Below, piece by piece: positions 48,706-60,692 of a stretch of DNA of 64,000 nucleotides. Source of the DNA: Muscardinus avellanarius (taxonomy: Eukaryota > Chordata > Mammalia > Rodentia > Gliridae); the NCBI GenBank assembly GCA_963383645.1, contig OY726572.1:29022792-29086791 (forward strand). Reading direction: 5' to 3'. The stretch's first letter is position 1; each line of letters begins with the position of its first letter. The position numbers and the translations under genes are program-made. The notes below the pieces were generated by a model, which saw only the letters and a program-made list of their open reading frames with translations, was not told the origin of the DNA and did no database searches.

Positions 48706-49057
48706 ATCAGATGCTTTCCCTAATATGTGATAGCTAAGGAGAAATGGGTCATAGGAGGAAATCTAAATGAAAAAGAACATCCTATAGAGGAGCAAACAAG
48801 ACAACCTAAATGAGCGGATGGGAGGGAGGAAGAAGTAAATTCTTTAATACACACAATGTACTTAAATATATCAAAGTCGACCACTAAGCCAAACATGAGA
48901 AGAAGGGATGGGGAGGGAGTGTGGTGGGAATTGGTTAGGGGCTAAATGAGTGATGTGTACTTGTATGTCCACACAAGTTTTTTACCCCAATATGATGTAT
49001 GAATATAATGCACCAATAAAAATTAAAAATAAATAAAATTATTACTCACAAAACAAT

Positions 49058-51620
49058 ACAAATTATTAAATTCAGAAATGAAAAGTAGATATAACCACAG
49101 TGCAGAAATATAGAGGATCATCAGAAATTATTTTGAAAATATATACCCCAATAAACTGAAAAACATGAAATAAATTGACAGATTTCTAAACACATATAGC
49201 CTACCTGAACTGAACCAAGAGGATATAAAAACTTATAACCAATACCAAGCAAAAAAATAGAAATGACAATAAAAATTCTGCCATCAAAGTAAAGCCCAGG
49301 TCCAGATGGATTTCCATCTGAGTTCTAAAAAACTTTTAGAAAATAATTTAATCCAATACTTCACAAGTTATTTTGTGAAATCAAAGGAGACAGAATTCTT
49401 CTGAACTCCTTCTATGATCCCAGTATCACATTAACGCCAATATCAAATAAAGATACTACAAGAAAATAAATTACAGAGCAATATTATTGATGAACATAGA
49501 TTCAAAAATTCTAAACAAAATATTTGCCATGCACATTCAAATTACATCAAGAAAATTGTACACTAAGATCACTTTGGGTTCATCCCAGGAAAGTAAGGCT
49601 GGTTCAACATATGCAAATCAATACATGTCATTCAACTCTTAAATAAAACTAAGAACAAAGATCACATGATCATATGAGTGGTTTATGAAAAAGTATTTGA
49701 CAAAATCTAACACACATTAATTTAAAAATTGCAGAAAATTGAAATAGAAGAAAGATATCTTGACATCATTAAGGCTATATACAATAAACACAAAACCAAT
49801 ATCACATCAAATAGTAAAAAACTACAGAAATTTCTGCTAAAATCAAGAAGAAGGCCAGAATGTCCTCCATCATCATGCCTTTTCAGTATAGTCCTTGAGA
49901 TTCTCGAGAGAGCAATAAGACAAGAGAAGAAAAGCAAAGGAATTCAAATAGAAAAAACTAAATTATCTTTGTTTGCAGATAACAAGATTCTATATCTAGA
50001 ATACCCAAAAAGCTTAACCAGAGGACTACTAGAGCTGATTAACCAATTCAGCAAAGTAGCTGGATACAAAATTAACTTGAAGAAATCAGTAGTTTTTTTA
50101 TTTGCCAACCATGAATCTACAAAGAAAGAAATACAGAAAACTATTCCATTCACCATAACCTCAAAACCAATAAAGTACCTAGGAATAAACCAAACCAAAG
50201 AGATAAAAGACCTCTACTATAAAAATTATAAAACATTAAAGAAAGATAGTGAAGAAGAGCTTGAAAGAAGAAAAGATCTCCCTTAATCTTGGATAGGCAG
50301 AATAAATATCATCAAAATGACCATTCTACCAAAAGTTATCTACAGAATCAATACAATTTCTATCAAAATACAAATGTCATTCTTCATGGACCTAGAAAAA
50401 TTTGTTATAAACTTCATATGGAGATACTAAAGACCTAAAATAGCCAAAGCAATTCTCAGCAACAAGATCCATGCAAGAGGCATCACAATTCTTGACTTCA
50501 AATTATACTATGGAGCTATAGAAATTAAAACAGGATGGTAATGGAATAAAAACAGGCACACAGACCAACGGAACAGAATAGATAAGGAAACAAATGCACA
50601 CACTTGTAGTCAATTGATCTTCTACAAAGGGTCTAAATACATATGCTGGAGAAAAGACAGACTTTTCAAAAAATGGTGCTGTCAAAACCGGCTATCCATT
50701 TGTAGAAAATGGAACTAAATCTTTACCTCTCATCCTTCACAGGAATCAACCCAAGATGGATAAAAGACCTGGAAGTTAGAAGAAGAGTCTATGAAGTTTT
50801 AGAGGAAGGAATAAGTCCAACCTTCCAACATATATGAACAGGTAGAAACTTTCTCAATACAACCCCCAAAGCTCAGTAAATTAAAATAAGATTTACCAAG
50901 TGGGATGACATCAAACTAAAAAAATTTCTGCTCATTAAAAAAAGTCATCAAGAGTCTAAAGAGAAAGCCTACAGAATGGGATAAGGTCTTTGCCAGCTAT
51001 CCCTACATATAAAATATATGAAGAATATTAAAAACTTTACACTAGAAAAATAAATAACCCAATCAAGAAATGGGCAACTGAATTGATTAGACATTTCACA
51101 AAATAGGAGATTCAAATGACCAATAGATATATGGGAAAAAATGCTCAGTATTAGCAATTAGGGAAATACCAATCAAAACTACCCTAAGATTCCATCTAAC
51201 CCTAAACAGAATGGCAATTATAAATAATTCAAATAACAATAAATGTTGGTGAGGCTAGGAGGTAATATAAATTTTTCTATACTGTTTGTGGGATTGTAAA
51301 CTAGTTCAATCACTATGGAGATCAGTGAAGAGATTCCTTAGAAAGCTGAGAAAAATTCACCATATGATCTAAACATTCCACTACTGGGTATTTTCCAAAG
51401 GGGTTGAAACCAGACAACTACAGTAATATTATACATACCCAAGTTTATAGCACCCCAATTTACAATTGTCAGATTATGGAACCAACCTAGGTGTCTATCA
51501 GTAGATGAATAGATTACAAAACTGGGAAATACACAAAATGGAGTTCTACTCATCAATAAAGAAAAATAAAATTATGTCATTTACAACAAAATAGAAGGAC
51601 CTGGAGAACATTATGTTAAT
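49058..51620 (+). pseudogene. L1 ORF2 remnant of the outer, older element
   Basis: The best open piece (49729-50286, 185 codons) covers reverse transcriptase palm and thumb. The active-site box reads FADN (49972-49983), so the second catalytic aspartate is lost. The [15 protein letters not shown] motif is degraded to SRRRPECPPSS. Downstream sequence runs through the C-terminal domain with many stops to about 51620. More decayed than the inner copy, consistent with the nesting order. Confidence 0.85.
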
Positions 51621-51990
51621 TAAAAGTAATCAGTAAGAGGGTATTAAAGGCCATATGTTTTCTTTAATATGTGCAGGATAGGAAGCAATTGAGATAAAAG
51701 AGAGACTTCAAATAATAGAGGAGACATCTCACTGAAGCCAGGAAGAGATATAAAGGGAGGAGGAAGACTGAGGTTCATTAATGAAAATACTAACATAGAC
51801 TATATGTATACATGTGAATATATACTAACTTCAACCTGAGTACTCTGTATTTTGATGGAGGAAATTGGGGAGATGGGGGCACCAAGAGCAGTGTACATGC
51901 ATATTACTGTCAACATGATTTACATCATGATGTGAGACTATAATGCACCAATAAAAGCACACACAAAAATAACTATAATTGACTTTCATT

Positions 51991-54199
51991 CTGGCAGTAA
52001 TCAGAAGGCATAAGAGAGAAACCAATACACACAGAACCCAAGGTCAGCACCCTTTGAGAATAAGGAATGACAAAAGCTAAGCTCCACTAGCACTGATTTT
52101 TCATTAATGTCATTTTTAAAGCCCTGCAGGAGAGTAGTGCCACCTGAAAGCCACTGTCTTAATGAGCGCAAGAGAGAAGTTTGGAATACAAATTTGAAAA
52201 TGAACAGAAACATAAAACAGGTGAACAGAACCAATGAAGTAAAATCTAAACACAAAAGTTGACTTATATGCCTTCAGGATAAAGAAATAGAAATGCTACA
52301 TAAATATTAAGCTCTGGTCAGTAGGCTTATTTTTGCAAAATCATTGATTAATAACTCTGGAACTATATTTTGAACATTCTACTCAGAAAATAAATGAGTA
52401 TATTTGTAATAAATATTTGAAATATTGCAAACAGATTTCTCCTTATTAGAGAATCAATCTATAATTGAGAAAGGAGACGCTAGAGTAAAATAGACAATGT
52501 TGTACTGAAATTGCAGATATCAGCTTCAATTCTTAGGTTTAAATAGATATGCATAAATCATATTGATGTGTAGTTGTCTACCAATAAATAGATAAAATAA
52601 ATGCATTTATAAGTATATGTAAAGTACAAGAAGGAATAAAAGTGTCACTCTATCAGCAATGAATACAGCTAATACTTATATATTGGCTTCTAAATATCAT
52701 ATGTATGAGTTAGTAAGGTAGTCCCAGATCCATTTTCAGTTAGTACTCTGGCTAAAATGATTATGTTGGCTCATCTGAAAGACTCTGATCATCTTGTGCC
52801 ATCATATTGAAACATTATTCTCAGTGTAATCAAAAGTTATAGTTTTTTGTAGTCATAGGATTGAAGATTCAGGAAGTGTGACAGAATTAAATTAGACTAG
52901 TCTTATAAATTCAGAAACCAAGACCAAGAAAGATGAGAAGATTTGCCCAAGATACTGTTACTGTTTTTCAACATAGCAATATCCAAAGCCATTTTTTTTC
53001 TAAATATCTAACCAAAATATTTTAGCACTTCATGTCTGTCAGTAAAATTTATTATTATTATGAGCCCACCTAATTAAAAACAGTAATAACTATTTCTGAA
53101 CTTTACCACAACGATCTGTGAGAAATTGATGATTCATGGCTTTTTCCTGAGCTTATTTCTTGAGATCTTGAAAGAAAACTGCCCCATCTCTTCAAGTTAA
53201 TTCCTAACACTTTGACTTTTTAAAAATAGTTTCTATTCTTTATAAAGCTCAGGTTTTCCAACAGCTTCTTGTATTTCTATCATTGTCTCACATCATGTTC
53301 TATTTGCTTTCCTGTACACTCTCACTGCCCATTATATTAGTACCTTTGTATCTGCCATGATCTTCCCTGAAATGCCCTTTTCATCTCCCATTTATGAAAG
53401 CTGGCCCAAGCCAGAGTGGTTGGATAAATTTTAACTAAAAAGACACTGACTTTCTCTAGTGTATGCCTCCGAGAACTATGGTAAACTAGTGTTTTTCTGT
53501 AGAAAGCTTCTTTCCTGCATGCATGTTAGTACAGCTGATCCTAGGGACACTAGTCATACAAAAACAAAGCAAATTAATGAAGTCACTCTTTTTGTAGTCT
53601 AATTTATAAAGCTCCTCTCCTTACAGTACTTGATGCAGAACATAGCACCATGGGGAGGAAAGGGCTTCATCCAGCTGGCTGCCACTCAAAGTATCTTGAG
53701 GGTGTGGGACACTATCTTTTGACAAAACACCATAGGCTTCCCTAAGAACAGAGGCGCACTGTTCAGCAGATTGTCACAGGATTCTAGCAAAGCACCTCTT
53801 CAGCCTGTTGCTGCTCACTGAGCCTTCCACTTAACGCATTTTCCAATAAACCTTATGTTTCACCCTCCACCTCCAGATGTCTCTTTTGGTCTCTCAGCAA
53901 CCTATCAAACTGCCTTACATAAAAGGTCCATGCACACTACACATACTACACCTCAGAAGAGGCAATTTTATTTTACTAGCTATATTATTATTAACTATTT
54001 AAACAGAAATTATGCTAAGTAAAATAGAGGCCATGCCATTTTTTACTTATAATCTTTTAAACATTGCCTAATATATAATAGTCTCACAGGAAAAAATGTA
54101 AAATAAATAAATAAATACTCCTTGAACTAGTTGTGTAGATATTTAATTTGTGTCACATTTCACCAGTACATGGTAATAGCAATGTTTTGTATTTTAATC
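51991..54199. other. 2.2-kb unique stretch
   Basis: No gene or named repeat. The 53630-53870 part is less AT-rich and ends CACCCTCCACCTCC after a CCAATAAACC motif; it might be an LTR end or processed transcript fragment but I cannot support either. Confidence 0.35.
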
Positions 54200-54424
54200 A
54201 TTTTGCTATGTGATTATTTGTAACTTATTGTAGTTGTATTATAAATTTTTCTTAAAGACAAATAATGTTGAGTATATCTTTTGCTCATATTTACAGTATT
54301 GCATATCTTTTTATTATATGCTTATTAATTTCCCATTATATAATTTGAGTATGAATCATTTATATTCTGAATTGGATTGTGTGTGTCTGTTATAAATATT
54401 TTTATTATTTCTATAAACTTTTGG

Positions 54425-55110
54425 GATGATGGCAACTGAGGGAAACAGCACATATAAGTCCTGCTAACACCAGATCTCCATTGCCTTGAAAACAGCACTC
54501 TACAAAGCCAGAAAATACTACCAGTAGAGGAATAACAAGATAAGTACAAGGCTGGAAGAAAATAAAGGTTAGAAAACTGATCAGAGAGCAGAAAAAAACC
54601 CCTACTCACCTTGCTGCGGAGGACACTGCAGCGGCGCCATCTTGCCTCACCGCACCCAACTCCAGAAAAAAACAGGAAAACACCCAAGGGCCTAAAATGA
54701 GCAGCTGCAGATCATCAAAGTTGTGGGCCATTAGTTATTCCTGCGCAAGCACTGGCTGCAGCTTCCAGCACTGGCAGCCAAGCTCACCGCCCTTCAGGGA
54801 TCCAGAACACCTGAGGGAAAACCTGCCCGCCTGTGGCCAGGGTTACCACATTGGCACCATCTTCCCTCCTTGCACCTGACTCCAGGGTTGAATAGGAGTG
54901 CAACAAGGGACCTGAAATGGACAGCTGCTGATCATTGGAACTGTGGGTCATATGTTCGTTTTGCACAGACATTGGCTACAGCTTGTAGCAGTGGCGGCTG
55001 AGTTCACTGTGTCCTCCAGAGATCCAGACCAGCACACAACAACACCATAAGTGAAGCCGCTCTCCCTGTGGGAGAATGCCCAGTGTGGCACCCCCAGGAC
55101 TCACAAAGCT
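54425..55110 (+). promoter_or_regulatory. Isolated L1 5' UTR (type 2) with two ~220-bp monomers
   Basis: Starts GGATGATGGCAACTGAGG and matches the inverted 5' UTR at 45988-46823. Contains two copies of a ~220-bp unit beginning GCGCCATCTTGCCTCACCG (54634) and GCACCATCTTCCCTCCTTG (54854), each with a CCATCTT core (reverse complement of a YY1-type AAGATGG). No ORF1, ORF2 or tail follows; ancient minus-strand L1 resumes at about 55190. Confidence 0.6.
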
Positions 55111-55764
55111 GCAATAAATTCCCTGGGTATGACACTTTGCAATTCAACTTGGCAAAGATGGGGATAGAGTCTTATGCTCACTTTATTTGTGTCTTTTGAT
55201 AAATGAAAATTCCCATCTTTCTATATTTCATGTTATTAGTTCTAAGAAATATTTTCTTATTGTTAAATCCATTAAGATATTCTCTTTGCTTTCTTTTAAA
55301 ATTTGTATAGTTCTTGCTATGATCCATTCGTTTTTATGTAAAATAATTGGTAAAGTAAGTTTTATTCACTTTTTTTCCATATGGGTAATTAGTTATTTCA
55401 GCAACATTTATTAAAGAAACTTTTTATTTGATCAACTTAGCTTATTATCACTGAAAATCAATTGACAGTATAAGGGTATCTCTGAATTTTTAAATATTTC
55501 ATTATCTATTTTCTACATTTAATACATGCCCATAATCAGCATGTCAATTAATATCTAGATATACAGTTATGCTCTGTTTTGCTCCTTTATTTGCCTTTGT
55601 TCTAATTGACTTCCATTCTACATATCTTTGCCTTAAAAAACTTCTTTCAGCATTTCCTGTGGTGTGAAAGTCTGCCACATATGCATGTTCTAAATAATCA
55701 GCTGTCTGAATGTATTTTCCCTTTGCCCTCAGTTTTGAAAAATATTTTTCTGTATACAAAATTA

Positions 55765-55945
55765 TTTTTTTAAATTTTATTGGTGCACTGTATTCATTCA
55801 TCATAATGGGATAAAAAAAAAACTTTGTAGACATACATGTACACATCGACTAATTATCCCCTACCTGATCTCCACCCCATTCCCTCCCCATCCCTCCTTC
55901 CCATGCTTGGCTTAGTGGTTGACATCTAGTATTATAGCAATTTAT
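55765..55945 (-). mobile_element. L1 3' UTR fragment, minus strand
   Basis: AAATTTTATTGGTGCACTGTATTC, then GACATACATGTACACATCGA and CCCCATTCCCTCCCCATCCC match the reverse complement of the tail at 48880-49025. 5' truncated to about 180 bp. Confidence 0.82.
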
Positions 55946-56129
55946 TCAAAATTAACAGTGATAATCTCACATAACAGTTTCATTTGTCTGATACCAAACT
56001 TTTGATGACTTAAAGATAACAGTTCAATATTTCTTTTTGTTTTCTTTCTTACCAGAGAATATTTTTTTCTTTTTTTTTGTGAAACTATCATGCATTTATT
56101 TATTTATTTTTCAGAAAAAAATCTATCCT

Positions 56130-56245
56130 AATATGGAATATGGACTCTAGATACCCAAAACGATCTTGAAAAAGAACAAAGCTAGAAGATGTATATTTTC
56201 TGATTTCAAACCATATAAAGCTTTATAATAGTACTACAAAATTCT
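56130..56245 (+). mobile_element. Small L1 ORF2 fragment
   Basis: CCCAAAACGATCTTGAAAAAGAACAAAGCTAGAAG followed by TTTCTGATTTCAAACCATATAAAGC resembles the ORF2 region encoding the segment after the reverse transcriptase thumb. About 110 bp, no open frame. Confidence 0.6.
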
Positions 56246-56437
56246 AGGTTGACAATTAGAGTCTTTCTTTTTTTCTTCCTTTATTTCACTCTCCTTCTGC
56301 ACTTTATAGCTCTTATTCTATATTCTTAAGTGTCCACTGTTGTATATGAAAAGTCACCCATTATTTTTTCAATGTTATTCTGTCTAGATTTTATATCTTT
56401 CCCTCCCTAGTTGCTTTTAGGAAATTTTGCTTTTGTG

Positions 56438-56640
56438 AGCCAGTGTGGTAGCATACACTTGTAATCCCAGCATGTGGGAGGATGAGACAGAAGGATCACC
56501 ATTCACAGACTGCCTCAGCTACTTAGTGAGGTCCTTTGCAACTCAATGAGACCCTGATTTAAAATAAAGAATAAAAAAAATAGGGCTGGGGGTATACATC
56601 AGAGGTAGAATACCCCTAGGTTCCATCCCTAGTACTGCAT
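56438..56640 (+). mobile_element. B1-dID SINE, long form
   Basis: GAGCCAGTGTGGTAGCATAC head, CTGCCTCAGCTACTTAGTGA middle, GGGCTGGGGGTATACATCAG ID part, CCCTAGTACTGCATAATAAT end running into an (AAT)n tail. Confidence 0.9.
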
Positions 56641-56860
56641 AATAATAATAATAATAATAATAATAATATATAATATATTATATTAAATAACATAGTATAT
56701 AATGATATATTATATGTAATATATTATATTATATATAAAATATTATATATTATATTATAATATAATATATAACATAGTATATAATAATATATAATATAAT
56801 ATAGTATATAATAATATATTATATATAAACATATATATAATATATAATACAGTAATTGTT
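56641..56860. repeat. (AAT)n and AT-only low-complexity tract
   Basis: Nine AAT units (56640-56667) derived from the SINE tail, then about 180 bp of irregular TATA-type sequence with almost no G or C. Confidence 0.93.
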
Positions 56861-56868
56861 ATTATAAT

Positions 56869-56978
56869 GAAGAAGAAGAAGAAAGAAGAAGAAGAAGAAG
56901 AAGAAGAAGAAGAAGAAGAAGAAGGAGGAGGAGGAGGAGGAGGAGGAGGAGGAGGAGGAGGAGGAGGAGGAGAAGAAA
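56869..56978. repeat. (GAA)n(GGA)n polypurine tract
   Basis: About 17 GAA and 16 GGA trinucleotides in sequence, purine-only on the plus strand for about 110 bp. Such tracts are known to form triplex (H-DNA) structures. Confidence 0.97.
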
Positions 56979-57409
56979 TGTTCCTTTTTTCTGGTTTTGG
57001 CTGATTGGCTAGTTTATGCCAAGGTGTACCCCCTCAACATATGTGTATGCACATGCACAAACACACCTTAAACTTGTCCTCATCGAGTCATGTTCTTTCT
57101 CTCCTCTTTTTTTGAGAACCCATATTGTGTATATTTCAAAGCATGTGTTTATCAGACATCTCAGAATGTCTAACAGGAATTAGACATTCTCCTCAGTTTT
57201 CTATTTTCTCTGTATCTATCAGTTTGCCTTGTGGTTCATTCCTCTTTCTCATGCTGTCTCAACTGCATTATTCTTTCCACTGAGTTCTTTATTTTATATC
57301 CTAATTTTTCCCTAGCATTTCAGTTCTCTTTTACTTTTAAGCCTTTATCTTTCTTACACATATTTATGTACATTTACTCAAAAAGTTATCCTTAATGGTC
57401 TTCTGTTTT

Positions 57410-57740
57410 ATCTTATATGTGAAAGCTGGAGAGTCATCAGTATACAAGAGGGACTTTAGGGAATGGAAGAAAAACCCTAGTAGAGTGCTGTAGAGGGTCT
57501 TGAGGAGGGTGGTGGAGAAGGAAGAATTAATGAAGGAAACATTTCCATTGACATCATGCGTATATGTGGATAAATCAATGCCAATATTAGTATCCTGTAT
57601 AGGAAAATGAAGGAAGTAGGGAGGGGGCTGGGAGGAAAGATTATCAAACGATGCATGTGAGTGTATGTCCCTAACACTCTGAACTACATTATGATGTGTT
57701 ATGATGTGAGACTACAATGCAAAAATAAAACTACATATAA
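57410..57740 (+). mobile_element. L1 3' UTR, 5' truncated
   Basis: TTATATGTGAAAGCTGGAGA, the GAAGGAATTAATGAAGGAAAC-type block near 57518, GTGAGTGTATGTCCCTAACA, and an ATTATGATG duplication before an A-rich end. Inserted into the ancient minus-strand L1 sequence. Confidence 0.82.
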
Positions 57741-59289
57741 AATTTTTAAAAATATTTTTGCAGTATATTTTCTAACATACTTATTGGTATTATTTTAAAG
57801 CCCCTCCCTGATAATTGGGTCATCTATTTCAATTTTAGTATGCCTGCATTAGTACTCTTCTTTCTTGCTTCATACTTTTTTTTTTCTTGCTCAGTTAAAT
57901 GTTCCATAGTTTTTGTTTTTCTATGCTAGAAGTTATTAAAAATAAAACTGTAGAGACTAATGTAAAAGTATTTGCTTTTATTAATTTCAAGTCTTTTCTC
58001 TAATGCTACTTGTTTGGAAAATGACTCTTGAATTTTTAGCATATTTAACTAGGATTCATTTCATTATTGAATTTGAATACTCTGAAGGCAGAATCAGGGC
58101 TTCTGTTTCAGTAGATCTTGAGATATATGTATGGACAACATTATGGTGACTTTCTTTTTCATGAACAGCTCAGCTCTCAACTTTCCAAAATGGCAGGATT
58201 TCTTTCTGCTTTTCAGTTTGATACTTTTCTGAATTTCTAAAAAGTTTATTCCGTTTTTTCACCCCACCCATGACTTTCTGCATCTGTAGAAATCATTTTC
58301 TATTTTGCTATTTTACTCAAGATGTTGTTTCAGTTTAGTGTTTAGGACTGGGACATATCACAGGTATTATCCTCATCTCCTCTACTATAAATTCCACCTT
58401 ACAAAGGCTTTTGATTCACATAGAGAAAAATCCACTTTTTCCCAGAACAAGGTTTCTCGGTGCTCTAATCATGCATCTAATCTTCATCATGCTAAATCAT
58501 AGATTTGGGAAGGCATGTGAGAAAACCTAGGTAGTTAGATGTATACTTCTTTATTCACCGAAGCTCTTGAGGATATTAATGTATCATACCAGTCCACACA
58601 CAACTATTAACATCCGTTAAATATTTATATAGTTTTTGTTCATTTCTGTTCATTGTGAATTTTTCTTCTTAACAATACTCTGATAATGATGGAAGAAGCC
58701 ATGTGTCTCTTTTCCCTAAGATGGGACTTGTCATTTTCTGCAGTTTAGTTTGTGTTTCTTTCCTTCCTCTTCTCTCTGATTTTTTTCTTTCATTATTTTT
58801 GATATAGTAGATTATCTGATAAGAATTTATGGTTAGAGTGAGAAGAACATGCTTTTGTGATGTCTTACCTAAACTAGTGCTTGCCCCTTGACTTCCTGTT
58901 CCTTTAGCCCATAATTCTCTTTGCTCAGAAATTTCAGTGTTTTCTGAGATTCAATTATTCATTTGGATATTATACACTTTTTATTCATGTGTGCTTAGTA
59001 TTATAAGTCATTCTGAAGGTGATTTCTAACACTGCTCAAAACAAAACAAAATGAGTAATATATTAAATGCTCCTGAGTGTTCCTATTGGGCCTGTTTGTT
59101 CATATATATGTGTATTTTAGTTGTCAAAACTAATCAAAACAGTATTCTGTGCTTTTTAGGTAAGTGACTTTAAACTGAGAATTCCTTTTAACTTTTTAAA
59201 CTGAGACCCCCAAATGATATTTGTCCATTTACCATTTTAACAATAAATACTACAATTTATTTAATTAATGAAATATAGAATAAAATTAC

Positions 59290-59485
59290 AGTATTTTTTA
59301 ATTTTTTATTTTTATGTGTATCATATTGAAAATGGCATACATTCCAACTGTGCTTGGTGTCCTCTCCTCCCCCACTTCCCTTTCTCCTCCTCCCAATAAT
59401 GAGTGTCCAGGTTAACCATGCTACATTCATACTTTTACACATATTTGGATGTAGCTCCTCCATTAATCAACCTCAGTATTATTTT
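59290..59485 (-). mobile_element. L1 3' UTR, minus strand
   Basis: AAATGGCATACATTCCAACT, CTCCCCCACTTCCC and AATGAGTGTCCAGGTTAACC match the 3' end of the L1 at 25010-25195 on the same strand, so same 3' UTR family. Confidence 0.82.
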
Positions 59486-59519
59486 GAAGTATGAAAAGGG
59501 TGATGATTATATTATATAG

Positions 59520-60330
59520 AAAATTAAAAAGAAAACACACACATAGACCAGTGGAGCAGAACAAAGCCACACTTTTTCACCCCGCCCAAGAGTCAATTCA
59601 AGATAGTTCAAAGACTTGGAAATCAGACCACAAAGGGCATAGGTCCAAAATTTCAAAACATAGGCACAGGTAAAAACTTTCTAATTCAGAAAAATGGGAA
59701 TGAACTTACCATATGATCCAGCAATATCAGTTATGGGTATCTACCCAAAAGAATGGAAAACAAATTATCAAACTAATGCATTCATATCTACATTCATAGC
59801 CACACAATTTACAATTGTGAAACTATAAAACCAGCCAAGATGTCCACCGAGATGAATGGATTTACAAAACTATAGTGTATGTACACAATGAAATTATACT
59901 CAGATAAAAAGAATAAAATTACATAATTTGTGGAGAAATAGGTGGAACTGTAGAACATTACGCTAAGTGAGATTAGTCAGTCACAAAAAGTAAGAAAATC
60001 TGATGTCCTTCCAAATATGTGAAAGGAGGGAGAAAAAGGATCAGAAGAGGAAATCTAGAAAAAGGAACAAGCATAGATGAGCAAATAATGTGACCTAACT
60101 GAGGGGGATGTAAGAGGGGAGAGAAAAATTTTCTATTGTACATGATGTACATTCACAAAAAAATATCAGTCAATCACTAAGCCAAACATGAAAAGAAGGA
60201 ACAGGGGAGACATTTTTTATGGAAATTGGGGAAGGACAAAAAGAATGATATGTGCATGTAGGCCTCTTCCATCTTATACCCCATTAAGATGTATGACTAC
60301 AATGCAGCAATAAAAATTTAAAAAAAGAGA
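59520..60330 (+). mobile_element. L1 ORF2 end plus 3' UTR with internal deletion
   Basis: Begins in ORF2 (CAGTGGAGCAGAACAAAGCC near 59550), runs to TTTCTAATTCAGAAAAATGG at 59678-59697 where ORF2 sequence is missing, then CCATATGATCCAGCAATATC (59710-59729) and the ORF2 end, followed by 3' UTR and ACAATGCAGCAATAAAAATTT (60300-60320). No intact frame. Confidence 0.82.
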
Positions 60331-60692
60331 ATTAAAGCATGCATAGATATCACAAGCAAGGTTGTAAAGACAGTATCTTAAAAAATGTTATATATCTTGT
60401 TTTATACATAAGCCTAGAAAATAAAGCTTTATATTTTAAAATGTATCAGTACTTTTATGATATGTGAAAAAATCATAGCTATTAAGCATTTACAAAACAC
60501 TTGACTTTAAAGTGTGTTTTATAATTTTGAATTGCATATTTTGATCAAATTAAAAACAAAACAAATTAATCTCATAATTTCTCATTAATTCCTCTTTTAT
60601 AGAGACTTCACCCAGTTTGTTATATATTCATGGGCTGAAATGATTACCTTTCTAGATGCATATATAAATTATAATGGTTTAAATATGCCTAC
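60331..60692. other. AT-rich stretch before the GC-rich arrays
   Basis: Nothing recognised. Base composition changes within a few bases near 60690 from AT-rich to strongly GC-rich. Confidence 0.5.

Larger units (their letters stand above)
45988..49057 (+). mobile_element. L1 insertion with inverted 5' UTR (twin-priming structure)
   Basis: From left to right: the L1 5' UTR in reverse orientation (45988-46823), ending exactly at its own first bases (reverse complement of a GGAAGATGGCGACC start), then directly ORF2 from mid reverse transcriptase in forward orientation (46824 on), the 3' UTR and an A-rich tail (49010-49045). Flanks CCAAAATATTAAAATC (45972-45987) and ACAAATTATTAAATTC (49058-49073) are likely a decayed target-site duplication (13 of 16 match). 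ORF1, the endonuclease and the first part of reverse transcriptase are missing. Confidence 0.8.
45036..51990 (+). mobile_element. Old L1 (outer host element), interrupted by three insertions
   Basis: Outer parts are 45036-45987 and 49058-51990. The left part encodes remnants of the endonuclease-domain end (residues of the GTFSKIEHILVHKS type, 45074-45115) and the linker toward reverse transcriptase. The right part continues with the CCAGGTCCAGATGGATTTCC block (49298-49317), reverse transcriptase, the C-terminal domain, the 3' UTR and an ATAATGCACCAATAAAAGC end (51942-51960). It was invaded by a SINE at 45372, a short L1 tail at 45646 and a rearranged L1 at 45988. Confidence 0.8.
54200..59260 (-). 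mobile_element. Ancient L1 sequence, minus strand, heavily interrupted
   Basis: Pieces read as the minus strand of an L1M-type element: ORF2 C-terminal region at 54220-54420 and 55190-55440 (TCAGCAACATTTATTAAAGA at 55398), and L1/HAL1-like 5' region text at 57060-57410 (GTGGTTCATTCCTCTTTCTC near 57231, CCACTGAGTTCTTTATTTTA) and 57745-58450. Later insertions (54425, 55765, 56438, 57410) separate the pieces. The assignment of the whole span to one element is tentative. Confidence 0.4.

Noticed and set aside
53630..53880. Processed pseudogene ending in CCAATAAACC
   Set aside because: No A-tail, no target-site duplication and no recognisable coding content, so unsupported.
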